A stretch of 64,000 nt of DNA, taken from assembly GCA_028095005.1 (NCBI GenBank), contig CM051460.1:79873676-79937675 (forward strand). The letters are read 5' to 3'. Below the pieces are notes generated by a model. The model worked only from the letters and a program-made list of their open reading frames with translations. It made no database searches and was not told where the DNA came from. Position numbers and translations under genes: made by a program. Below, one piece after another: positions 23,881 to 37,260 of this stretch. The number at the start of each line of letters is the position of its first letter. The first letter of the stretch is position 1. The DNA comes from Rhynchospora pubera. Lineage: Eukaryota; Streptophyta; Magnoliopsida; Poales; Cyperaceae.

Positions 23881-23882
<2 letters not shown>
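23492..23882. mobile_element. fold-back element, GATTGGCTAAAGTATACTCC family, copy 1
   Basis: The left end GATTGGCTAAAGTATACTCC and right end GGAGTATACTTTAGCCAATC are perfect inverted repeats, and the arms pair further in (ACCAAATTTTACATTTTTTCG against its reverse). It is bounded on both sides by AG/TA-rich simple repeats rather than unique sequence. No coding capacity. Confidence 0.75.
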
Positions 23883-23930
<48 letters not shown>

Positions 23931-23933
<3 letters not shown>

Positions 23934-24334
23934 TTTAGCTACGGTGAGTCGCGACTCACGGACCCTCTGGTGAGTCGCGACCAATACTCCTAGATCTAGA
24001 TCAAAATGACCGATCCAAACCGTACAATATGATCTCCCTAATGAAATCTCCGTGCGAACCAAATTTTTTATTTTTTCGAAATTTTTAAGTATTTTTTTCG
24101 GATTTTTAAAAACTGATGTTTTTGAATGGTTCAGAACCAATTAGATTAACGATTTTCTAAAATTTCAAAAAAATACTTAAAAATTTCGAAAAAATGAAAA
24201 ATTTGGTCTACATGGAGATTCCAATAGGGAGATCATATTGGACGGTTTGGATCGGTCATTTTGATCTAGATCTAGGAGTATTGGTCGCGACTCACCGGAG
24301 GGTCCGTGAGTCGCGACTCACCGTAGCTAAACTC
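23931..24334. mobile_element. complete fold-back element, GTGAGTCGCGACTCAC family
   Basis: The two arms are almost perfect inverted copies of about 190 bp, starting GAGTTTAGCTACGGTGAGTC and ending GACTCACCGTAGCTAAACTC. (TA)n tracts lie directly outside both ends (23884-23930 and 24335-24350). Mirror-image open frames on both strands are by-products of the palindrome. Confidence 0.8.
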
Positions 24335-24350
24335 TATATATATATATATA

Positions 24351-24753
24351 GATTGACTAAAGTATACTCTAGCATACATATCAAACCCGTATGCTAGAGT
24401 CGTTTCTCAAAATCTATAATTCAAACAGTCGATCCAAATCGTTCAAGTTGTTCTCCATGTAAAAATATCCTTCAAGACCAAATTTTATATTTTTTTCAAA
24501 TTTTTTGCTATTTATTATGTTATTTTCAAATTGAAGGGTCGGAAATACTCCTTTACAACTCCTTTACGGTGTTTTTTTTAAATAACATAATATATAGCAA
24601 AAAAATTCGAAAAATATATAAATTATAGTTTCCTAGGAGATTTCAATATAGAGAACAATTTAAAAGGTTCGGATCGGCTGTATGCATTTTAGATTGTGAG
24701 AAACGACTCCAGCATACGGACTATCTGTATGCTGGAGTATACTTTAGCCAATC
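24351..24753. mobile_element. fold-back element, GATTGGCTAAAG family, copy 2
   Basis: It starts GATTGACTAAAGTATACTC and ends GAGTATACTTTAGCCAATC, with the same internal arms as copy 1 and (TA)n on both sides. An extra CCTTTACAACT duplication lies in the centre. Confidence 0.75.
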
Positions 24754-24764
24754 TATATATATAT

Positions 24765-25138
24765 AGATAGTCCGTATGCTGGAGTCGTTTCTCACAATCT
24801 AAAATGCATACAGTCGATCCGAAGCTTTCAAATTGTTCTCTATATTGAAATCTCCTAGGAAACTAAAATTTATATTTTTTCAAATTTTTTTACTATATAT
24901 TATGCTATTTTAAAAAAACATTATAAAAAAGTTGTAAAGGAGTATTTCTGCCCTTCAATTTGAAAATAGCATAATATATAGCAAAAAAATTCGAAAAAAT
25001 GTAAAATTTGGTCTTGAAGGATATTTTTACATGGAGAACAACTTGAACGTTTGGATCGACTGTTTGAATTTTAGATTTTCAGAAACGACTCTAGCATACG
25101 AGTTTGATCCGTATGCTGGAGTATACTTTAGCCAATCT
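24765..25138. mobile_element. fold-back element, GATTGGCTAAAG family, copy 3, left end missing
   Basis: This begins inside the terminus (AGTCCGTATGCTGGAGTCG) after a short TATATAGA tract and ends GGAGTATACTTTAGCCAATC. Its centre is inverted relative to copies 1 and 2, as if joined to copy 2 through the shared palindrome. Confidence 0.7.
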
Positions 25139-25145
25139 CTATATA

Positions 25146-25302
25146 GGGTGCGTTTGGATCGTTGGAAGAAAGAAGAAGAAGAAGGAAGAAGAAGAAAAAA
25201 AATTATAAACAATCCAAACTCTTCACAAAGTTACATACTTCCCAATACTTCTTCCCACTTCTTCCCTTCTTCCCTTCTTCCCACACCTATCCAAACGCAC
25301 CC
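25146..25302. mobile_element. MITE with GGGTGCGTTTGGAT ends
   Basis: Inverted ends GGGTGCGTTTGGATCG and CTATCCAAACGCACCC enclose GAAGAAGAAG / CTTCTTCCC arms. It inserts in a short (TA) tract, so the ATA flanks are not informative. Confidence 0.7.
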
Positions 25303-25809
25303 ATATATATATATATTAAAAATATGCTATTTCAGTAAACTGCATGTAGTATTTCGTTCCAGCTTTCATTTCGTTTGCTGTGTCATTATGGCTATAATTT
25401 GTGCTGCCACTAAGCATTTTGTTACCGTTTCACGTCACAGCGAAACGGTGAAACGGCTTCCATTAATGGACCTAATCATGCAATACAACTCAACTAAAGA
25501 TGAAAAGGACAGGTGTCCTTTATTTGGTTAGCAATAAATCTGTAAATAATTGTTATGTATACGTGGCGAAATTTAATTGGATGATTTACTGATAAACGAT
25601 TATGAGTTATCTATATAATTCTATATTTGTCTTGAGTTGAGACCTGGTTGACCTCAGGTCAATGCTTGACGTCTGGGTTGACTGACTCCCACTCCAAGAC
25701 TCCCAGTCGTCTAATAAATAACTTGCCCGTTAGGCTAGGATGGGTGGCCATAAATAACTGTTAGATTTTCTAAGAGGATCTATTTGAATCTGTGATATAA
25801 TTCATCCTT
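25303..25809. other. spacer, no gene seen
   Basis: A short degenerate GTTTCAC / GAAACGG patch lies at 25423-25457, similar in style to the block at 45126-45441. No gene was recognised. Confidence 0.4.
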
Positions 25810-25998
25810 GGCTCCGTTTAGATGGCTTTTTTTCAGAATAAGGAATAAGGAATAATCATTTTTTATCAATAAATTTATTTCTAACCATCCAAACTCTTCA
25901 TAAAAGTTACACACTTCCCAATAAATTTATTCCTTCCCGATAAATTTCTTCCCTTCTTCCTTCTTCCTACCTTATTCTCAACGCATCCAAACGGAGCC
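25810..25998. mobile_element. MITE with GGCTCCGTTTAGAT ends
   Basis: Ends GGCTCCGTTTAGATGG and GCATCCAAACGGAGCC with AATAAGGAATAA / CTTATTC arms; same family as 3794-3922. The inverted match extends outward by TT/AA. Confidence 0.7.
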
Positions 25999-26771
25999 AA
26001 GTTGAAATTTAATCGTAACCGAACAAATTGAATCATACGGTCCAAAAATTTGTTTGATATTATAGATCACTGTTCATATATGGAAAACTAGGGAAATGTA
26101 AATCTATACCATTTATAAAAGCACCCGTATAAAAGGACTAAACTTGTCATATAAAAAGAGTAAACTTGTCAGATAAAAGAGTGTAATTCTTATATCAATT
26201 ATGGACCATTGATTTGTGTAATTTAATTTGATCAGTGGTCTAGATCAAGGTTAAACTTTTAAAAAATCTTTATTGTCTAACATGTAATATTTTATACATA
26301 ACAAAAAATAATATCAACATTTTATTTATTTTTATTTGCCCACGTATTCAGGGTATTCTTTTGCTAGTTGGTTTTAATGTATACTGGATGAAGTGGTAAA
26401 AAGCTAAACAAATAAAGTAACTTACAATATATTAGTTTTAGTTAATGTATTCGTTTATAACAACTTTACTCAGTTAAAAATATTTTAAAAATTATAGAAA
26501 TTCTATGTGATTCCATATTCCATAAAGATGAGATTTTAAAAGCTTCAAGAATTAAAACCTTCCTCTAATAAATATTGAAAAATTGCCGCGTGACCTTCAG
26601 AAAAATAAATATTGAAAACATTTTTGTCATAACAAAAGTTACAGACAATGAATAGTAACTAAGACGTTTGTAATATATAGCGTTACAATCAAATTAAACA
26701 CTCTTAAGAGTACATTTACAATAATGAATCGAAAAGTCACAACAGAAAAATACTTTGTTTTTCTGGTGATT
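25999..26771. other. AT-rich spacer, no gene seen
   Basis: No coding frame, RNA gene or clear repeat end was found. Confidence 0.4.
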
Positions 26772-26817
26772 TAGGTTTATGTCATGTATAATTTTAAAAT
26801 TAAAGATATGTCATCAC

Positions 26818-29800
26818 TGTTAGAAAGTGTGCTAATTTTCATTTTTATGCTAATTACCAATTAATTAACCAAGCAAACAAAGCACACACAAGATCTAGTA
26901 CACAAGCTATTCAAACACACGAGAAAAAAGGGAAATCGATACCTCCCGCGAAATCGTATTCGCGGGGCTCGACCAAGGCATGGGAATCGATGGCGTGCCT
27001 TCTCCACCGTCTCCACCACGTCTAGTCACCGGCGCCGCCTCGAGTCCACCAAGGTATTAACCAAAACCTCGATCTATGCTAGTAGATAGGAGATTAAGCC
27101 TAATCCCTTCTTTCACAAATCAATCATGCAATTAATTAGTGTATCTATGCTCAACACATGAGCCCTATAGATGGAACAAAGGATAGAACCAAGGGAGAAA
27201 ATTCTGAAATTTTCTCCTCTTGGAGAGTGGCGGCCTAGAGAAGGAGGAGGAGAGAGAAAAGAATGCTTAGGTTTGTTCTCCAAGTAAGTGGTCCTTATAT
27301 AGAGAAGCCAAAACCTAATTGTTCTCTTCCATAATTACAAGTATGCCATCCTAATAGGCCGGCCCACTATTATGGGCTAAATGGGCTATCTAATTCAATT
27401 AATTAGGCCTCATTTACTATATTAAATCATATATTTAATATTCCTTTAATTCCATTTCTATTCGGGCTTGGTTAGGCTACCAATTAAATAGCCTAGTATT
27501 TTAATTTAATTCCATAATTAAATTAAAGTGTCTTGCATAAAATAATTATCAATTCATTGATAACTATTTTAGGATTAGGGAATGCATTAATTTATTTCTA
27601 TATGATCCTTTTGATTTAATTAATTATAACGGTTCACAACCATATATAATTAATTAATCAAACTATCATATTTTCACAAAACTAACTGTTGCGAATAAAT
27701 AATTAATGCACGTATGGTCAAAACCTATTTGTGTGACCCTTTGAGGATTTATGCTATGTTGGCCATAGAATTAAATCGTTATTTAATTCCAATAATCATA
27801 AGCGGTATCTAGCAACACGTTATGACTCCCAATTCGCATAAATAGTGTACTGCTACAATATTTCAATCCTGCATAAGAGAATAAATATGTTTCTCTATTT
27901 TGATTCTTATGTCGCACGATATCATCGTATAATCCAAGATAGGAATGTGTCATTCTTGCAGATTATACGTTTCTTGATCTAGAGATAATTGCATAAAGTT
28001 GCATGCAAACAATCTATCTCCATCAAGGGGCCCAAACAGATATCGTCACTCACTAAGTGAATTAATGAGGGACATACGGTTTTCTTGATGAGTAACTTTT
28101 CCCCGCACAATTCAAGAGAACATAAATAAAGTCCGTATAGCAGCCCTTATCGGGAATCAGCGGTAGACAGTATTTATTGAACCTATCCTCATGTGGAAAA
28201 GATAAACATCTCAAACTTAGAACCAAAATCACAACGAAATAAACAATGACACATAACACAATCCATATGTTTATTTCGATGGGTCAAGTCCTGTGCTATG
28301 TTACATAACATACACATATGCAACTAAGTTGGTAACTCTTTACCTATGATTAGTAGAACTTAATCATCACTTAACTTGTATACTAATCTTTTATGATAAT
28401 TAATGTTCCTTGTTAATTATCAAGATTATGGACCGTTTAGATTTATTATTGTCATTCTAAAGAATGATCAACAGAGATCTACAATTCAGATCCTCAACCT
28501 GAATGATCTGTCAATAATAAACCTAGGAACAGATGATAAAATCTCATCCAAAACATAAACTAATAATTAAGTCATTAAATTATTGACTTCTAGGACATAA
28601 CTCTAACAATCTCCCACTTGGCCTAGAGTCAATCAGTAGTGACTTCTAGCCAACGAAGAATTGAGAACAATGTCATATATCTACATATATACATGTCTCG
28701 GACCTCAAAATAAATAATACGCTTATAGCTAGTTACTCATACGTCCACCACGTATGGATGCATAACTGCATCTCGTATACTGCTCAAGGTAGAGGTCGTG
28801 CTAGAGTGTTCGCTGTGTTCGCGAACCTATCCAAAAATTGTTTGACTATATATATATATACTCCTAAATATATTCTTGATCACCATCATATGATATCAAG
28901 TGATATCGTTATAGATCATATTTGAATCTCCAATGTAACATTGGGCTCTTAGGAGTAAGTTATGGTTCGAGATGCTTAGAACCATAATAACTCAACTAAG
29001 AAATCGATCCGAAATAAACTTCTTTTATTGCTTCACAAGTTGCTATGTATTTTGCTTTGGTGACGGAAACGGTTGTAATATTCCATTTAGAACACCTTCT
29101 AAATTTACAACACCACCTTTTAGCAAAATACGTAGTTCAACTGTGATTATATCAATCTTTCGAAAAACTAGCATTAGTGTAATTAACTTACACGAGCTCC
29201 TTTTAAGAGATGAAACATTATATCACTCTTTCTCATAAGGTACTCGAGGATATCCTTGACTATCGTCCTAATGTGTCTCTCTTGTATCCATTCGACAACT
29301 GTTTGTCATATCTTTTGGATACTACACATTGGGGCATATGCATAAATATGGCGTGCACAATGAAACTCATAATGAAGGAATGCTTGAACTATTTCATGAA
29401 CTTTCTCGAATCGAGTTGCAATAGACCGAGTTAAAACACTCAAGTCATGCCATGTGACATATAGTTAGACATCCTTTCTTGGAGTGTAACTTTCGTGTTT
29501 CTAGAACACTTCGTCAATATATGCATATTTGCTCAAACCTAACATCCATCATAATCTATCTTTATAGATTTTGTTTCCTAGGATTAGGTGACTTCGCCCA
29601 AGTTCTCATTTGAGAAAGCATTCTCCAAAGAGATCTCGACAATATTCATTTTCTTAATGTTAATGTTATTCCCAATTTAATGATTTGTTATCTTGAACAA
29701 TACAAGTAATACAATTATGCTCCCACTGAATATCTTGTTTATACAAGATACTTTTGACGAAATTCAACTCCTTGACTTCCTTGTCAAAACTTTTATTCCA

Positions 29801-32800
29801 ATCTCCACAACACTTGCTTTAATCCATTTATGGATCCTTGAAGCATGCGTATGTTTTTAGCAATACATAAAACCTCGATTTGTGTCAAATGCACAACATC
29901 ATCCTTCATTCATACGAAGAAGGCGGTTTTATGTGTTTTTCCATATATCAATATATATGAAATACAACTATTGCTAGAATGATCTTTATTGACTTTTACA
30001 TAGCCACAAGCAAGAGGTTGTGCTTTGTACGTAGTCAACTAGTCATCGACTTAGACATAGCTACAAGCGAGAAGCCGCGCTTTGTACATAGTCGATTTGT
30101 TATCCATGTCGATCTTTCCTTTTGAAGATCTAAAACGTTCTTGATGGATTGCTCCTTTATGAACGTCAACCAAGGTCTATACCTTGTTGTTATACATGGA
30201 TTTTATTTAAAGATCATATGAATTCAAACCATATATGTGGAATCGGATCGTTCCATCGTTTTTCTTGTTTATCAACGGATTCTCATATGCTAAGTTTGAG
30301 AATGTCGTGAAGCCAATGCACCAAACGGCTTAGGCAATCAACTCTCGTTGATCTTTTGTAGGACTGGTACTTGAGGTTCATGAACTACTTCCACAATGAA
30401 TTGTTGAACGAGTTCTTGACTCCTCATATATTCCATGAGTTTCTCGAATCATCATCAACTCGTGATATGGTTGATTCCTCATTGGAAGGAGCGTACTATT
30501 AAACTTCTTTTCAAAAACAACTTGTGAATGAAGTTCCGCTCAACTCCCACTAAGCACCATGTATGGAGTGACAAGTTTCCCATAAGAGTACTTCTTGTAG
30601 TGACACATAAACTCCTTTAATGCTCACTTTACTCCCACTACTTCTTCTTGAGAATTTCAATTCATCAAGACTACATTATGATTAGCAACAACTACTTTGT
30701 TCTTATCATATTCGTGGAAGTAGTGCCTTTTAATATAAAGCATCCTACAAATATATAGTGTCTTATTTGGTTTAAGCTTACAAGTCCACAATACTTGAAA
30801 TAAGCTTCTCAACACCAAATCTCGAGAAGTATTATACTTAGAGATCAAAATCTCGTAAGAAACCTTCCTCAATAGACTTTGATGGAACACCATTCAGTGT
30901 AAACAATATTGTCCTCAAACATAATTCCCTAATACGAGTCGAATAAGTCAATTTGATTTATTATCGATCGAACTATACAAAATATTGTTCGATACCTCCA
31001 TTCTTGGACACATTATTCCATAATGTTCCTCATGGAGTGAGTTATGAAACTATTTTCATACTCTTTAGATAATACTTCAAATCATATGACTTAACTACTT
31101 ATTTGCCACGATTAATTGTAAGACTTTTCTTTTTCCTTGAACGGTCTTTTTAACTTCACACTTGAACTCCTTTGAACTAGTCAAAAGGTTCATACTTATA
31201 CCTTATCAAATAGATATGTTAATATCTACAGTGATCGTTGGTTAAGTAGTAAAGTATCAACAACCTTTCATTGCACAAGTACTTATTGGTCTTTATACAT
31301 CGATATGTATAAGTCCTAATCAAGTCACTTGTCCTTAAACCTTTGTAGGTTAAAGGCGCTTTTGTCATTTAACAAACATGATTCGCATATCAATCGATTT
31401 GAAATCGAATTGAATTTCGAGCTCTACGTTACGTAGACTCTCATAATGCGATTCTTGTTTATGTATGTGACTAAGCGGTTATATATAACATGAAAGTCAA
31501 ATACTTTATGTCAAGTCTTACGCATCCTATTTGTCATTCAAAACTTGTTTATCTATTTCAAGCAAATTCAATCAAGATGCATGAAATCATATAAACAAAT
31601 CCAGAATAAAAGAACTTGTCTTTTATTAAACATAATCATCCATTTCATCGAATATGAAGTGGAGATGTTTTGAGAAGTTAGGATTAAGGTATGCAACCTT
31701 CAATTCCTAAACAAACTCTTAATAAAGATAACTCTACGTATTCAATGGTAATGACTTAGACGAACAAGTCATTGCCTATACGGAGTTTACTTTACATCTC
31801 TCGAACATTCTCTTATTCTTCACTGCTAACACATTTCATCAAATGCGAGCATATGAACTAGTATCAAGTTACTAGTGTAAATTAGAGATAGTGAGATAAT
31901 TTGAACGACAAATACACTTTAGGATTAAAGCATTACAATCATGGTATTTCGGACAACCTTTCAAAATGCCTCCAATAAACGGCAAATGAAACATCTCATG
32001 TGATACATAATCACAATCAAGAGTCTCGAAATTTCAACTCATGCCTTGGCGAAGTATTTCTTGAATACTAAACCAATTACCTTTTTGCATCAACAAGTGT
32101 GCGAAGAAGGTAACATTATATCCTTTATAATTTCAAAGAGATCGTATGACAATATCAACAATCTTTGATATCGGAGATTAATATCTCTAGTCATCAATTA
32201 GCTACTTAAATCTTTCGATTTGTAAGCCAATGAAACGTTCATGTTTAAAAGAAGAATCTCTTTGTCAACTCATACTCTTTATACTCGATCATAAATGATG
32301 GAGTTAATATCTACTTTCTCCAAGAACACTTTCTTGAGTAAGTGGATAAGAGCGTACGAGTTAAATCTAGTCTATATGAATTCTCTAATTCAAAGGTCTA
32401 GAAATTTCAAATGAGGATATTAGCCATACGCTTTATTGAATAACTTTTCGCCAAAAGTCAATCAATCATCGCGTTGCTACGTTCGGGTAGTTTGAGGAAA
32501 GTTTTGGGAATTGACATACTCAAATTTCTCTTCGCTAAGATCGTGTCTTAGGAATCGGTATTACTTCTTTAAGTGAATACTTTTAGAAACGAGTTTGTTC
32601 ATTTTCAAAGATTGATCGCAACAAAAATTAACAATTTAAACATCTATAACAAAATCAATTTAAGGTCATTTAGTTTATGCAATTGTTTTATTTATAACAA
32701 ATAAAACTCCCACTACATTTATTTAATGTCCCAAATGTAGTTGGTTTTCCAAGATCCCGGTTTTCATCAAGTAGAGCCTGCTATGGCACGTCACCCTACT

Positions 32801-35800
32801 TAATTAGACAAGGTAGGTTCTCCAACCAATCATATCGTTCTATATGATTCTTGGTTTGTGAATATCTAAGTATATTTACAAACTTCGCCCCGATGTCCAA
32901 ACTCTAGTTGGGTCCATCGAAAAGTAACCTCTCACTATTTGCTCCTTGCAAATCTTAGCTATTTGCACCCCGACTACCGAATTGGCAATCATGACGTCCG
33001 CTTGGGCGGACCGCGCCATGAGTGACAATCGGCATGAAGGGGATAGAGAGAAGGAGGGCGATTTCACTTAATCGAGTTTTAGTTGGGACTATCAATCATA
33101 TGACACTTGTTTGGTGGTCGTGTAAGCATACACCCATACCTAGCCTATGACAATTCATAGCAATCACAAGCAATCACATATAAGCATCTCATAGTTGTGG
33201 GTTTGTATGGCTCCCGCTTGCATTAGTTTCGCCACATCGTCCATGGAGCAAAACTAATCTAATCCTTGCCCTCCCACTAAATTCTATAAGGATCTAAATC
33301 CTATATAAAATAAAGGTGCAAAATACATGTGAAAACATCTTATTCCCTTCCTATCCTTAGGGGCATGCAAGCCTCACAAGTTACATCAAAAATTAATCAA
33401 AAATTAATTAATGGCACCAAATGCCGCATTACAAACATTCACACATGCATTCATTTACAACCACAAGGCATTGAGTCTTGAGCCATACTAAACCCACTAT
33501 CCACCTACAAAACAAAGTCAGCACATACAAGAACTTTGTTTCCAATTAACGATTTTCAAGCATCTTTGCGTATCGTTTGCTATAAGTAAATTCCGTGTAC
33601 AAATCCTCAATTTTAAACAACCAAACTTGTTTAAATTCATTTAGAAAGTTCTTTCAACATCCCATAACAGAAAGGAGATCAAACAAGGAGTTTTCTAATT
33701 AATTTCAACTAATTTGAGTACTTAGAAAAACAGTAATTTACCAAAAAACGTAACTAATGGAATCCAACAAAAACAACAGTTTTCGGTCTCCAAAAATTCT
33801 CAAATAAATTACTTAAGCTCCTTATCAAAGTTGTGACTACCAGTAAAAAATTCAAGAAGAGATCTTAAACCATCTGGGAGAATCAAAAAAGACAAATCTC
33901 TTACAAGTGCACGAAACACCGTTATGAGATTTTCAGTTTATCCTCTCAACCATTTGGTCTGTTAGACCACCTTCTATCCAGTTTTTATATATACAATATA
34001 TATAGAAAAACTTGTTTAGACTACAGGCTATCCATTCATGAAAAGAAAACAACCAAGTTCAGTTCAATAATATTAAGTTACAGCCTAAACAATCAACAAA
34101 TTCTGTACTGGAACAGACTATCAATCGAAAGGTTTTAACCTAGTTGAAGGTCCAAAAATCCACGAAAAATTATGAAATTAATTTTCCTGGAATCCTAACT
34201 CAAAATAGAACAACTCCATTTAAACATAATTTTTAAAGGAGTTCTCAGTTGGTACAGTTTATTAGAACAATCGATTTGCTCAACAAACTGGATCTGACAA
34301 GATCTTCCTTTTCATACTTGAAAACCCACTAATTAATCCGAGTCATGCAATAAGTTATACATGCTCAGAAAGAGCTTCAAGTCCTCTTTATTTCTAGCCA
34401 TAGAACACTGGTACTTATATTCAAAATATAAATCTTTCAAGCCATTCAAACAGGACAGTGCAAGCAAAAACTGGTTCTGCGCACTGTCGCCGTTTTATTC
34501 ACAGTAAATCCATACTAATTCAGAAAAATGTGAATCCAACGACAAAAGAATCACAATCCATAGATCTACAACTTTCATGTAGATGGAAAGATTTTCCAGA
34601 GAACTTATCACATCCAAAAACGCGAAATAACACAGAAAATACCATTTCCAGACAGCAAACAAACGCATTATCTCTACTAATCCATTAATTAGCCAATTTC
34701 TCTTAATTAAGTGTTAAAATAGCTTAAGTACGACCATGTGCTCTGATACCACTGTTAGAAAGTGTGCTAATTTTCATTTTTATGCTAATTACCAATTAAT
34801 TAACCAAGCAAACAAAGCACACACAAGATCTAGTACACAAGCTATTCAAACACACGAGAAAAAAGGGAAATCGATACCTCCCGCGAAATCGTATTCGCGG
34901 GGCTCGACCAAGGCATGGGAATCGATGGCGTGCCTTCTCCACCGTCTCCACCACGTCTAGTCACCGGCGCCGCCTCGAGTCCACCAAGGTATTAACCAAA
35001 ACCTCGATCTATGCTAGTAGATAGGAGGTTAAGCCTAATCCCTTCTTTCACCAATCAATCATGCAATTAATTAGTGTATCTATGCTCAACACATGAGCCC
35101 TATAGATGGAACAAAGGATAGAACCAAGGGAGAAAATTCTGAAATTTTCTCCTCTTGGAGAGTGGCGGCCTAGAGAAGGAGGAGGAGAGAGAAAAGAATG
35201 CTTAGGTTTGTTCTCCAAGTAAGTGGTCCTTATATAGAGAAGCCAAAACCTAATTGTTCTCTTCCATAATTACAAGTATGCCATCCTAATAGGCCGGCCC
35301 ACTATTATGGGCTAAATGGGCTATCTAATTCAATTAATTAGGCCTCATTTACTATATTAAATCATATATTTAATATTCCTTTAATTCCATTTCTATTCGG
35401 GCTTGGTTAGGCTACCAATTAAATAGCCTAGTATTTTAATTTAATTCCATAATTAAATTAAAGTGTCTTGCATAAAATAATTATCAATTCATTGATAACT
35501 ATTTTAGGATTAGGGAATGCATTAATTTATTTCTATATGATCCTTTTGATTTAATTAATTATAACGGTTCACAACCATATATAATTAATTAATCAAACTA
35601 TCATATTTTCACAAAACTAACTGTTGCGAATAAATAATTAATGCACGTATGGTCAAAACCTATTTGTGTGACCCTTTGAGGATTTATGCTATGTTGGCCA
35701 TAGAATTAAATCGTTATTTAATTCCAATAATCATAAGCGGTATCTAGCAACACGTTATGACTCCCAATTCGCATAAATAGTGTACTGCTACAATATTTCA

Positions 35801-36543
35801 ATCCTGCATAAGAGAATAAATATGTTTCTCTATTTTGATTCTTATGTCGCACGATATCATCGTATAATCCAAGATAGGAATGTGTCATTCTTGCAGATTA
35901 TACGTTTCTTGATCTAGAGATAATTGTATAAAGTTGCATGCAAACAATCTATCTCCATCAAGGGGCCCAAACAGATATCGTCACTCACTAAGTGAATTAA
36001 TGAGGGACATACGGTTTTCTTGATGAGTAACTTTTCCCCGCACAATTCAAGAGAACATAAATAAAGTCCGTATAGCAGCCCTTATCGGGAATCAGCGGTA
36101 GACAGTATTTATTGAACCTATCCTCATGTGGAAAAGATAAACATCTCAAACTTAGAACCAAAATCACAACGAAATAAACAATGACACATAACACAATCCA
36201 TATGTTTATTTCGATGGGTCAAGTCCTGTGCTATGTTCCATAACATACACATATGCAACTAAGTTGGTAACTCTTTACCTATGATTAGTAGAACTTAATC
36301 ATCACTTAACTTGTATACTAATCTTTTATGATAATTAATGTTCCTTGTTAATTATCAAGATTATGGACCGTTTAGATTTATTATTGTCATTCTAAAGAAT
36401 GATCAACAGAGATCTACAATTCAGATCCTCAACCTGAATGATCTGTCAATAATAAACCTAGGAACAGATGATAAAATCTCATCCAAAACATAAACTAATA
36501 ATTAAGTCATTAAATTATTGACTTCTAGGACATAACTCTAACA
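26818..36543 (-). mobile_element. 9.7-kb Copia-type LTR retrotransposon with degenerate pol
   Basis: LTRs at 26818-28608 and 34753-36543 are each 1791 bp and differ at four bases that I could see (27093, 27117, 27992, 28303 against the partner). The 5-bp duplication ATCAC flanks the element (26813-26817, 36544-36548). Orientation is minus: the primer site TGGTATCAGAGC lies just inside the right LTR (about 34740-34751), and the purine tract AAGTGGGAGATT just inside the left LTR. Minus-strand reverse transcriptase and RNase H words survive in pieces between about 28990 and 29950 (GLKQ-, LGNKIYKDR- and AKYIA-like) but are cut by stops and shifts. No long frame remains. Confidence 0.92.
30000..30110. 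repeat. two-unit tandem repeat inside the Copia-type element
   Basis: ACATAGC(C/T)ACAAGC(A/G)AGA and CTTTGTAC(G/A)TAGTC occur twice, about 55 bp apart, with many differences. It looks like an old local duplication in the decayed pol region. Confidence 0.6.
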
Positions 36544-37260
36544 ATCACTACATTACAAATTATTTTTATACCATCTCTAAATGACAAAAATTAGATTTAT
36601 CATTTATGCCATCCGTCAATTAATTTGACCATTATTCCCTTATAAATATGTCACTCTTAAATATTAAAATTAGAATTATGCTACTATAAAATATTAAAAT
36701 TTGAAATATGTTATCTCAAAATAAAGAATACTTTTATGCCATCAAGAAAAGAAATAAATATTTCAAAATTTCAAAATAAAAAAATGTAAAATCAAAATGT
36801 TAAAATTTTAAATTTTAAATTTTAAAATTGCGAATCTAAAAATTTTTAAAGTTTCGATATTTATACTTTAAATTTTGAAATTTCCATATTTTTTATTTGA
36901 AAATTCGAAATTTTGAATTTTTAAAATCGAAAATTTAAAAAATAAAATAAAATATAAAATTCTATGAAAATTTAAATTTCCTGTCAACAAGTTTTTTTTT
37001 ATTTCTTATTGATATAACCTAATGAGGGTAATCTGGACATTTTTCTAATTAGAGTGGCATCTCTCTAATTTTGACAAATTAATGGCATGAATTTAATTTT
37101 AACCATTTATAGTGGCATAAAACTATTTTTCAATATAAGAGTGGCATATATCTAGTTATCAATTTTTCATAGTGGCATACATCTGATTATTCTTTTTTTT
37201 TATGCTTATTAGAGAGAAGTTAAATCAACATATCTGGGAGTCCTAAGTGTTGTTAATTTT

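Larger units (their letters stand above)
26772..37190. mobile_element. Mutator-like element split by the Copia-type element
   Basis: The sequence left of the Copia element (TTATGTCATGTATAATTTTA, 26778-26817) plus that right of it (36549 onward, TTTTTATACCATCTCTAAATG) aligns with the inverse of 37010-37190 (GTGGCATACATCTGATTATTC at the tip). Removing the Copia element leaves about 690 bp with long inverted arms rich in ATGCCAC words, like 15369-16289. The outer borders are approximate and no target duplication was assigned. Confidence 0.55.

Noticed and set aside
23850..24397. Mirror-image open frames sharing the same peptide on opposite strands
   Set aside because: They are created by the near-perfect palindrome of the fold-back element and continue into (TA)n as Tyr-Ile repeats.
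25031..25531. 166-codon open frame on the plus strand
   Set aside because: It runs through a fold-back element arm and a MITE, is low-complexity (poly-E/K/R then S/P), and shows no domain; a by-product of repeats.
28062..36194. Identical 65-codon minus-strand frames at 28062-28259 and 35997-36194
   Set aside because: They are the same place in the two LTRs of the Copia-type element, not a duplicated gene.
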